Of a stretch of 21,334 nucleotides of DNA, positions 7,757-14,222 are shown one piece after another. The stretch comes from JAFAVN01 sp036378375 (GTDB lineage Bacteria; Verrucomicrobiota; Verrucomicrobiia; Chthoniobacterales; JAFAMB01). The notes beneath the pieces are model-generated. The model ran no database searches and was not told the origin of the DNA. It saw only the letters and a program-made list of their open reading frames with translations. The position numbers and the translations under genes were made by a program. The stretch lies in NCBI GenBank assembly GCA_036378375.1, contig DASUWQ010000085.1:1-21334 (forward strand), given 5' to 3'. Every line of letters begins with the position of its first letter. Position 1 is the first letter of the stretch.

Positions 7757-7815
7757 TTTATTTGAACAGCAGCGCCGGAAGGTCCGGCGCCGCCAAATTT
7801 AGAGAAATTGTCCAT
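7753..7815 (-). CDS. Possible 20-residue coupled mini-ORF upstream of hisI
   Basis: An ATG at 7815 opens a 20-codon frame (MDNFSKFGGAGPSGAAVQIK) whose TGA overlaps the hisI ATG as ATGA, exactly like the hisI-trpE and trpE-trpG junctions. GAGG lies only two bases before the ATG, closer than usual. A strong hairpin (7772-7790) lies within it. It has no His or Trp codons, so it is not a classical attenuation peptide. It could help translate hisI, which lacks its own ribosome-binding site. The frame is also open upstream through the family C repeat, so it may be an accident. Confidence 0.3.
   Translation of the reverse strand: MDNFSKFGGAGPSGAAVQIK
7772..7790. promoter_or_regulatory. Perfect GC-rich hairpin just upstream of hisI
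   Basis: GCGCCGGA (7772-7779) and TCCGGCGC (7783-7790) form a perfect 8-bp stem with a three-base loop. In the minus-strand transcript it ends 15 bases before the hisI ATG. No T-run follows on either strand, so a terminator is less likely than an effect on translation or mRNA stability. Role inferred. Confidence 0.45.
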
Positions 7816-7856
7816 TACCTCAGTGCGACCGTTCGTGCAAGAACCAGACCGTAGGA

Positions 7857-8085
7857 GGAACGGTAAGGATGAGCTCGCGACTACTCTCCCAGCCGCGGGA
7901 CTACGTCGCGGCCAAACTCTATACGCCGGTGAGTTGCGAGCCCTAGGACGCGCCAAAACGAAGCGACGGCGGACCTGCTCATTCGCGGACGTTTCGATGA
8001 CCTCCCATTCTCGCAGAAAATAGATGAGTGGAAGCTCGTCCCTCGTCTTTTCTCGGATGAGCAGGAGCTCATCGCTACCGTTCTT
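7857..8085. mobile_element. Family C inverted-repeat element, copy 1, abutting a beta-lactamase remnant
   Basis: About 229 bp bounded by imperfect inverted repeats: GGAACGGTAAGGATGAGCTC at 7857-7876, and 8066-8085, whose complement reads AGAACGGTAGCGATGAGCTC (two mismatches). Beyond the right arm the minus strand continues CTGCTCATCCGAG. That block matches CGGTAGGGATGCGCTCCCGC and on, at 16685-16715 inside the CtaG fusion gene. No transposase is present. The right arm directly follows the last recognisable beta-lactamase codons and supplies their TAG stop, so insertion or rearrangement here cut that gene. Confidence 0.65.
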
Positions 8086-8398
8086 GTTGCGCAAAAGAGG
8101 CTAAGCTTTCGGTAAATGTCTTGATGATCGATCCGAGTTCGAACAAGCTGTTTGGGGTCACAGGTTTGCGTGTGTTCTTTGAAGCTACACTATAACTGAA
8201 TCCGTACGGTTCACCGATGCCGGACGCGGCGGCCGTTATTCGTGGGACATCGTATTTGGTCGTTACCGGAATCATTATGCCGTTGGTCGAGTGCTCAACC
8301 TGGACTCGCTGATGGCCGGCAGCAAGACTGGTCGCAATGGCGAACAAAACTGATGGGACGATGCGGTTTCGATTTGATCGGGAGCGCCGGGATTCTAG
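8075..8398 (-). pseudogene. N-terminal remnant of a class C (AmpC-like) serine beta-lactamase
   Basis: The frame keeps only the first part of an AmpC-type enzyme: a hydrophobic segment like a signal peptide (IVPSVLFAIATSLAAG), then YGFSYSVASKNTRKPVTPNS and LFELGSIIKTFTESLASFAQ. The latter holds the active-site Ser-X-X-Lys motif as SIIK, where family members usually have SVSK or SISK. About three quarters of the usual 360-390 residues are missing, including the Tyr-X-Asn and Lys-Thr-Gly motifs. The sequence runs straight into the family C element and stops at a TAG there. No ATG is visible at the expected start, only TTG at 8347. It is almost certainly non-functional. Confidence 0.75.
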
Positions 8399-8649
8399 TC
8401 AGGTTCGGCCGTTGTCCGATTGAGCTGATCGAAAATCCTCCCTTTGAGTGATGGCCTCCAACAAAATCAAATCTACCATTAACTTGCTAGACACATCGCC
8501 AGCGGAAATTCCCCCGAAAAATCTGTCGATTATTAGAAAAACTAATGGACGGATCGAGCAGACCATGAAAATAGAAAATGCGCGCGTTAATACCAAGGTG
8601 TTGGTTGCTACGCGAGCGAAGCGTGGGTAAGAGTTGCAGGACAAGTATC
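8399..8649 (+). promoter_or_regulatory. Upstream region of the respiratory operon
   Basis: About 250 bp between the beta-lactamase remnant (minus) and coxB (plus) must hold the promoter of the oxidase operon if it is transcribed from here. It is richer in A+T around 8460-8580 than the flanking genes. I see no convincing -35/-10 pair; the best, TTGAGT at 8445 with TCAAAT 17 bases on, is weak. A 60-codon frame at 8448-8630 has no ribosome-binding site and no recognisable content. Confidence 0.3.
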
Positions 8650-9747
8650 GTGCTCAACCATCTATACACCAGGTACTCGCTTGCGACACGTGGCTCAGGA
8701 CGAGGCTGGCTGCTCGTAGGGTTCACGGTCGCGACATTTGTTGGGTTCCTTTCATCGGCACCCGTTGCTCAGGCTCAAGATTCAACGATCCGAGCGGTCC
8801 AAAACATTTTTAATCCGCTATCGGCGCCGGCCGAGACGCTTTACTCCGTCTCAATCTTGGTGATGGTGGTTTGTGCCGTGATTTTCCTGATCGTGGGCGG
8901 ACTGCTAACCTACGCGATTATTCGTTATCGGCGCCGCGGTCCGGAAGACGACCACGAAGAACCGCCGCAGGTTTACGGAAGTGCCGCGATTGAGCTGGCC
9001 TGGACGGTGCCACCGATCTTGATCGTGGTGATGTTAGTTTTGGTCACTGCCCGCACGATCGGCGAAATCGAACATCATCAGATGCCGGCCGCGGCGGAAG
9101 AGATTCGCATCATTGGACACCGGTTCTGGTGGGAGGTCCGCTATCCTAAACATGATGTTGTGACGGCTAATGAGATTCATGTGCCGCTCAGTAGCCGCAC
9201 AAATCGGGTGCCCACTGAAATGGTGCTTGAGTCCGCCGACGTGATCCACGGATTTTGGGTGCCCCAGTTGAATGGGAAAACCATGTTGGTTCCGAACTAC
9301 AGAAACACGATGTGGATCGAGCCTTATGCGACAGGCATCTATTTGGGAAACTGTACCGTTCTCTGCGGGCAGCAGCACGCCAACATGCTAATTCGCGTCA
9401 TTGTGGATACGCCGGACGTCTATCAGAAATGGCTCGAGACGCAGAAAGCGAAACCGGTTTCAGACCCACAAACTGAGGAGGGGCGAAAGCAGTTTGTTGC
9501 GAGTTCGTGCGGGACGTGCCACACGATTCAGGGTACACCTGGAGCCAACGGCGTATTTGCTCCGGACTTAACGCATTTCGCCAGTCGGGCGACGCTTGGA
9601 TCCGGGGTGGCGCCCAACGATGAACAGAATCTCCGCAGCTGGCTGAAGGATCCGCAGACCTTAAAACCGGGTTGTCTGATGCCGGACATGCAACTCTCGG
9701 ACAACCAAGTTAACGCGATTTTGGCTTATCTCCGAACCCTCAAGTGA
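8650..9747 (+). CDS. coxB: caa3-type cytochrome c oxidase subunit II with fused cytochrome c domain
   Basis: Encodes 365 residues from the GTG at 8650, chosen because CAGGA lies eight bases upstream and because it gives a clean signal peptide (WLLVGFTVATFVGFLSSAPV, AQAQ). Two transmembrane helices anchor the usual periplasmic cupredoxin domain. CuA ligands are at the family spacing: H200 (VIHGFWVP), C235, C239, H243 and M246 (NCTVLCGQQHANM). The Glu normally between the two cysteines is V237. A C-terminal cytochrome c domain binds haem at C287-GT-C290-H291, with M344 (CLMPDM) the likely axial methionine. Electrons would pass from the fused haem to CuA and on to subunit I. First gene of the respiratory operon; coxA starts six bases after its stop. 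Confidence 0.93.
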   Translation: MLNHLYTRYSLATRGSGRGWLLVGFTVATFVGFLSSAPVAQAQDSTIRAVQNIFNPLSAPAETLYSVSILVMVVCAVIFLIVGGLLTYAIIRYRRRGPEDDHEEPPQVYGSAAIELAWTVPPILIVVMLVLVTARTIGEIEHHQMPAAAEEIRIIGHRFWWEVRYPKHDVVTANEIHVPLSSRTNRVPTEMVLESADVIHGFWVPQLNGKTMLVPNYRNTMWIEPYATGIYLGNCTVLCGQQHANMLIRVIVDTPDVYQKWLETQKAKPVSDPQTEEGRKQFVASSCGTCHTIQGTPGANGVFAPDLTHFASRATLGSGVAPNDEQNLRSWLKDPQTLKPGCLMPDMQLSDNQVNAILAYLRTLK

Positions 9748-9753
9748 CCTGTT

Positions 9754-11451
9754 ATGGCAGACCCCGCGACACTCAAGGAAATAGGAACAGAACTTAGACC
9801 AGCCCCCCCGGGGCATGAGCACGGTAGTTTAACTGCTTGGATTCAGGATCTGATCTTCACGGTCGATCATAAAAAGCTAGGGTTCCTGTACCTGGGAGCG
9901 GGGTGGATGTTTTTTGTTCTCGGCGGAATCCTGGCTTTGGGGATTCGTACGCAAATAGCAGTACCGAATAATCACTTCATGGACGCGGAAGCATTCAATC
10001 AGGCGTTCACGATGCATGGCACCACGATGATCTTTTTCTTCGCCATGCTGATGGTTTTCGGGTTAGCCAACTACATTGTGCCGCTGCAGATCGGCGCTAG
10101 AGACATGGCGTTTCCTCGTCTGAACGCGTTTTCATTTTGGGCGACGTTTTTTGGAGGCATCTTTCTTTTCCTCAGTTACATCTTCGGTCCCGGGTTATAC
10201 GGAATGGGCGCCGCGCCTGATGCTTCCTGGTTTGCGTTGGCTCCTCTCACTTCTCGAGCTTTTTCACCTGGAAATAACATTGATTTTTGGTCGCTGGGCC
10301 TGCTGGTCAGCGGGGTTGGCAGTATAACGGGCGGCGTCAACGTCATGGTCACGATCTTTTGCTATCGCACCAGGGGCATGACCCTCTACCGGATGCCGCT
10401 GTTCACCTGGTTGGTCCTGGTGACGATGTTTCTCGTAGTCATGTTTATGCCGCCGCTGTCGGCTGCCCAGATCATGTTGGTCCTGGAACGATTCTTCGGC
10501 GCAAAATTTTTTGAAGCACAAGCCGGCGGATCACCGGTTTTATGGCAACACTTTTTCTGGATCTTCGGCCATCCCGAGGTCTACATCCTGGTGCTGCCTG
10601 CGTTTGGCGTTATTTCGGAAGTGGTGCCGGTGTTTTCGCGAAAGCCGATTTTTGGTTACCCAATGATGGTAGCGGCGACGGTAATGATTGGTTTCATCAG
10701 CGCGGGAGTATGGGCCCACCATATGTTCACGATCGGGATGGACTCTTTCAGTGTCACGTTCTTCGCTTTTGCCACTTTCGTTATCGCGATCCCGACCGGT
10801 ATCAAGATCTTCAATTGGCTGGGGACTATGTTCGGCGGCAAGATCCGCTTCGAAATTCCGATGCTTTTTGCCATCGCCTTTTTGTTCCAGTTTCTCATCG
10901 CCGGATTAACCGGCATCATGTTGGGATGTGCGCCTTTTGATTGGCAGCTCAACGATTCGTACTTTGTTATCGCTCACTTTCACTATGTGATTGTCGGCGG
11001 GATCGTTTTCGGGGTCTTTTCCGGCTTCTATTATTGGTATCCTAAAGCGACCGGCCGAATGCTAAACAAACGGTTAGGCCTTTGGAACTTCTGGATCTTT
11101 ACGATTGGGTTCCACCTCACATTCGATCCGCAACACTTTTTAGGCATCCTGGGTATGCCCCGCCGAATCTACACCTACCAGGAGGGGCGGGGCTGGGAGT
11201 TCTTCAATATGATTTCCACCATTGGTGCATTCGTCCAAGCCGTTGGCGCGATCCTCTTCATTGTGAACATGATCTATTCAGCTCGGAAAGGACAGGTTGC
11301 CGGAGACGATCCCTGGGATGCTTGGACGCTGGAGTGGATGACCTCGTCACCGCCGCCCGAATACAATTTCGAACAGCTACCGGAAGTGCGCAGCCGGCGT
11401 CCGCTGTGGGATTTAAAGCACCCGGAAGATCCGGATTGGAAGTTTGAGTAA
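9754..11451 (+). CDS. coxA: Haem-copper cytochrome c oxidase subunit I (A-type)
   Basis: Encodes 565 residues with about 12 membrane helices. It is the catalytic subunit that reduces oxygen to water and pumps protons. All metal ligands are present: H88 (TMHGTTM) and H410 for the low-spin haem, H408 (AHFHYV) for the high-spin haem, and H273, H322 and H323 for CuB. HPEVY at 273-277 carries the cross-linked Tyr277 and the proton-channel Glu275, which marks the A1 group. D117 (GARDMAFPRLN) is the expected D-channel entry and K351 (TGIKIFNW) the K-channel lysine. It follows coxB by six bases and precedes coxC, as in other caa3/aa3 operons. No residue looks missing. Confidence 0.96.
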   Translation: MADPATLKEIGTELRPAPPGHEHGSLTAWIQDLIFTVDHKKLGFLYLGAGWMFFVLGGILALGIRTQIAVPNNHFMDAEAFNQAFTMHGTTMIFFFAMLMVFGLANYIVPLQIGARDMAFPRLNAFSFWATFFGGIFLFLSYIFGPGLYGMGAAPDASWFALAPLTSRAFSPGNNIDFWSLGLLVSGVGSITGGVNVMVTIFCYRTRGMTLYRMPLFTWLVLVTMFLVVMFMPPLSAAQIMLVLERFFGAKFFEAQAGGSPVLWQHFFWIFGHPEVYILVLPAFGVISEVVPVFSRKPIFGYPMMVAATVMIGFISAGVWAHHMFTIGMDSFSVTFFAFATFVIAIPTGIKIFNWLGTMFGGKIRFEIPMLFAIAFLFQFLIAGLTGIMLGCAPFDWQLNDSYFVIAHFHYVIVGGIVFGVFSGFYYWYPKATGRMLNKRLGLWNFWIFTIGFHLTFDPQHFLGILGMPRRIYTYQEGRGWEFFNMISTIGAFVQAVGAILFIVNMIYSARKGQVAGDDPWDAWTLEWMTSSPPPEYNFEQLPEVRSRRPLWDLKHPEDPDWKFE

Positions 11452-11469
11452 CCAGCAATTACTGAATTT

Positions 11470-12066
11470 GTGAGCACTGATCTACTGGCAACGGCTGAAA
11501 CGGAGTGGCGATTACCATCTCCACGAAAAGTTGGGTTAACCCTGGTGATCCTGACCGAGTCTTCCCTTTTCACTATCTTCGTGGTGGCGTACCTGTTTTA
11601 TCTTGGGAAGAGTTTGAATGGGCCCTATCCCTGGGAGGTCTTGGAGTTTCCTTGGCTAGGATCGTTCTTCCTTTTTTCCAGCAGCGGAACGGTGGTAGTA
11701 GCGGAGCACCGGCTAAAAAAGGGGGACAAGGCCGGATTTGAGCTTTGGTGGCTGATCACCGCGCTATTAGGTCTGGGATTTTTGATCTATACCGGCGCCG
11801 AGTGGCAGCACTTGATTTATCACGATGGTCTGACGCTGAGCACCAACCTGTTTGGCTCCACTTTTTATTCGCTGGTTGGCCTGCACGCGAGTCACGTGGT
11901 CGTCGGTTTATTATTACTTACGCTGATTTTAGTCGCGAGTGTGACCGGCAATATCCAACCTCGTCACCACGAACATATCGAGATGATCTCTTGGTACTGG
12001 CATTTCGTGGACGGGATCTGGGCCGTGGTTGTGACCGTAGTTTATATCATCGGCATGCAACACTAA
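11470..12066 (+). CDS. coxC: Cytochrome c oxidase subunit III
   Basis: Encodes 198 residues from a GTG start, with five membrane helices, the short form usual in bacterial caa3/aa3 oxidases (mitochondrial subunit III has seven). Family features are ILTESSLFTIFVVAYLFYLG near the N-terminus, YTGAEWQHL with its conserved glutamate, YSLVGLHASHVVVGL, and the C-terminal SWYWHFVDGIWAVVVTVVYI. Subunit III stabilises subunit I and helps proton uptake. It lies 18 bases after coxA and 7 before the next gene. No clear Shine-Dalgarno sequence is seen, as with most genes in this operon. Confidence 0.93.
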   Translation: MSTDLLATAETEWRLPSPRKVGLTLVILTESSLFTIFVVAYLFYLGKSLNGPYPWEVLEFPWLGSFFLFSSSGTVVVAEHRLKKGDKAGFELWWLITALLGLGFLIYTGAEWQHLIYHDGLTLSTNLFGSTFYSLVGLHASHVVVGLLLLTLILVASVTGNIQPRHHEHIEMISWYWHFVDGIWAVVVTVVYIIGMQH

Positions 12067-12073
12067 ATCGCCA

Positions 12074-12913
12074 ATGGAAACCGAACATCATGAGCACGCC
12101 GATGGCGTGGAACTACCAACCCCGACCGCGTGGCCGATGATTGCTGCGTTAGGGGTCATGTTAATAGCGCTCGGATTCATCACCAGCATTGTGGTTTCGA
12201 TGGTTGGATTTCTTCTGGGACTTATTGGCGGGATCGGTTGGTTTCGTGCCTTATTCCCGGTACCGAGTCACGAACTGGTGCCCTTTGCGGAGCCAGCTAA
12301 ACGACCGGCAGCGATCAAGGTTTCTCAACGCCGTATCAGTCAATTGGCATTAGGGGCGGGGGGACATCGGTCCTACTATCCGGTGCGGGTTCATCGATAT
12401 TCGTCGGGGGTCACCGGGGGATTAGCCGGCGGAGCCGCTATGGCAGTGTTAGCCATGCTCTACGGCCTGATATTTCAGCACAGCATCTGGTACCCGATTA
12501 ACCTGTTAGCGGCCGCTGGCCTCCCGACGATGGAGACTGCGAATGCGGCGACGTTGGACCAGTTTCATTTGTCTGCTTTTATCATTGCCGTACTGAGCCA
12601 CGGAGTATTGTCGATCCTGGTCGGGATGCTCTACACCGTGCTTCTGCCGATGTTGCCCGCGCGTTACGAATGGTTCTGGGGAGGGATTATTATTCCTTTG
12701 ATTTGGACGGCGATGCTGTTTCCGATGTTCGATATCGTTAATCCAGCGTTAGCCGCACACGTGGACTGGCTGTGGTTTATTATCTGCCAGGTTTCATTTG
12801 GTCTCGTTGGTGGTTACGTAGTCTTCAAGTCCCAAAAGGTCGAGACGATGCAGACATGGTCGCTAGCCGCGCGCATGGGCATGCATGCAATGGAAGCCGA
12901 AGAGGACCAATGA
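12074..12913 (+). CDS. Unrecognised polytopic membrane protein of the oxidase operon
   Basis: Encodes 279 residues with about six hydrophobic segments. The His/Glu-rich N-terminus (METEHHEHADGVELPTPT) is followed by two close helices (about 20-60) ending in GGIGWFRALFP. In small subunit IV-type proteins of haem-copper oxidases a similar helix pair occurs. A hydrophilic stretch (about 65-110) leads to VHRYSSGVTGGLAGGAAMAV and four more helices. No cofactor motif is visible, though the N-terminal histidines could bind a metal. It sits between coxC and the cytochrome c lipoprotein, overlapping the latter by ATGA, so it is probably a structural or assembly subunit linking oxidase and bc-type complex. 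That role is inferred from position only; I do not recognise the family. Confidence 0.75.
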   Translation: METEHHEHADGVELPTPTAWPMIAALGVMLIALGFITSIVVSMVGFLLGLIGGIGWFRALFPVPSHELVPFAEPAKRPAAIKVSQRRISQLALGAGGHRSYYPVRVHRYSSGVTGGLAGGAAMAVLAMLYGLIFQHSIWYPINLLAAAGLPTMETANAATLDQFHLSAFIIAVLSHGVLSILVGMLYTVLLPMLPARYEWFWGGIIIPLIWTAMLFPMFDIVNPALAAHVDWLWFIICQVSFGLVGGYVVFKSQKVETMQTWSLAARMGMHAMEAEEDQ

Positions 12914-13671
12914 ACTTCTCCTGGCCAACCATTTTATTATACGCCTGTTGCGCGGGCGGCCTTCTAGCCATTTCCGGATGCGATCAACTCCCTGGTAAAC
13001 CTAAGGAGAGCGATCGCTGGATAGCTCCGGACGCGATAAAAGATTTTAAACAGCTGTTCGGTACCAATTGCAGCGCCTGTCACGGTGACGATGCCGCGAT
13101 TGGGCCAGCGCTTTCGGTGCAGAATCCGTTCTACTTGGCGATTGTACCAAAAGACGTTCTGAAGAAACTCATCGCGGAGGGTATCAAGGGAACTGCCATG
13201 CCGGGGTTCGCAAAAGCGAACGGAGGTAGCCTAACCGACGAGCAGATTGATATTTTGGTTAATAACCTGGCAGGTAAGGCTTCTACCCAACAAACTGCTG
13301 AGTCCAACAAAGCATCGCCAGGAAGTAACCTTCCGCCTTATTCAGCCCCACCGGGCGATGCCGATCGTGGCTCTGAGGCGTACAACCAGTATTGTGCGGG
13401 CTGTCACGGTCAAGCCGGGGAGGGCGGGAAAAAGGCAGGCTCGATTGTCAACCCGGACTACTTGCACCTAGTCTCCGACCAGTACCTTCGAAGTATCATT
13501 ATCGCCGGGCGGCCGGAGCTCGGCATGCCGAACTATCAAGAGTTCGTGAAAAATCATCCGATGTCGCCTGAAGACATCGCCAATGTCGTTGCTTGGTTGG
13601 CTTCACATCGCCACAGCGCCAGCGAAGCCAGCGCAGCAGTTTCACCAACCGCAACCGCTTCTTCTCAATAA
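12910..13671 (+). CDS. Di-haem cytochrome c lipoprotein
   Basis: Encodes 253 residues from the ATG at 12910, chosen because it overlaps the previous stop as ATGA, has AGAGGA just upstream, and yields a lipoprotein signal ending LLAISGC with C24 as the lipidated cysteine. Two cytochrome c domains follow, with haem sites C54-SA-C57-H58 and C162-AG-C165-H166. A Pro/Ser-rich linker (about 120-150) joins them, and the C-terminus is a low-complexity Ala/Ser tail. Methionines in GTAMPGF and ELGMPNY are candidate axial ligands. Tethered to the outer face of the inner membrane, it would carry electrons between the Rieske/cytochrome b pair and the oxidase. It takes the place of cytochrome c1 or a soluble cytochrome c. 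Confidence 0.9.
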   Translation: MNFSWPTILLYACCAGGLLAISGCDQLPGKPKESDRWIAPDAIKDFKQLFGTNCSACHGDDAAIGPALSVQNPFYLAIVPKDVLKKLIAEGIKGTAMPGFAKANGGSLTDEQIDILVNNLAGKASTQQTAESNKASPGSNLPPYSAPPGDADRGSEAYNQYCAGCHGQAGEGGKKAGSIVNPDYLHLVSDQYLRSIIIAGRPELGMPNYQEFVKNHPMSPEDIANVVAWLASHRHSASEASAAVSPTATASSQ

Positions 13672-13673
13672 CC

Positions 13674-14219
13674 ATGGCTTCTGACGATCCACACGAAGAT
13701 AGTGCGCACGAAATGCCGAAGTATGATTACTCGGCGACTCGGCGTGATTTCATGCTGAAGCTGGGGATAGGGATTAACGCGATTGCCGGAGCGCTCGTCG
13801 GTATACCGATCATCGGTTTTTTTGTTTCCAGCATTGTGAAGGCGAATCAGCCCACCTGGGTATCGCTGGGATCGATTGATCAATTTCCGGAAAATACCAC
13901 CCGGATGGCGGTGTTCCTCAATCCGTATCGAACTCAAGCCGACGGCACCACCGCAAATGTTCCTTGTTGGGTTAAGCGGGAAAACGGCGAGAATTTCACG
14001 GTTTTCGCTATTAATTGTGCCCATCTCGGTTGTCCGGTCCGCTGGTTTGAACAATCGAAGTTATTTCTCTGTCCTTGTCACGGAGGAGCGTATTACGAGG
14101 ATGGAAGCCGTGCGGCCGGACCACCGCCGCGTGGCCTTTTCGTCTATGAACATAAGATAGAGAAAAGTGAGCTGAACATCAAAGCCGGCCTATTGCCCAC
14201 CCTGGCCAATCCTGCTTAG
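13674..14219 (+). CDS. Rieske iron-sulfur protein of a bc-type complex
   Basis: Encodes 181 residues from the ATG at 13674, three bases after the preceding stop. The N-terminus carries a twin-arginine motif (TRRDFMLKL, R23-R24) and one hydrophobic anchor (about 31-56), as expected for a folded [2Fe-2S] protein exported by Tat and kept membrane-bound. Cluster ligands are C115 and H117 (CAHLGC) and C133 and H136 (CPCHGG), with C120 and C135 as the disulfide pair. PPPRGL is the Pro loop that covers the cluster. It takes one electron from quinol at the Qo site of the cytochrome b encoded next and passes it to a c-type haem. The gene order Rieske then cytochrome b is the usual one. Confidence 0.94.
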   Translation: MASDDPHEDSAHEMPKYDYSATRRDFMLKLGIGINAIAGALVGIPIIGFFVSSIVKANQPTWVSLGSIDQFPENTTRMAVFLNPYRTQADGTTANVPCWVKRENGENFTVFAINCAHLGCPVRWFEQSKLFLCPCHGGAYYEDGSRAAGPPPRGLFVYEHKIEKSELNIKAGLLPTLANPA

Positions 14220-14222
14220 CCT

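Noticed and set aside
7753..8094. A 113-codon minus-strand frame through the family C element into the hisI start
   Set aside because: Most of it is repeat sequence (DELLLIRE-like) between a gene remnant and hisI. Only the last 20 codons are kept as a low-confidence mini-ORF.
8448..8630. A 60-codon + strand frame before coxB
   Set aside because: No ribosome-binding site, no recognisable motif, and the upstream bases are pyrimidine-rich; treated as part of the operon's upstream region.
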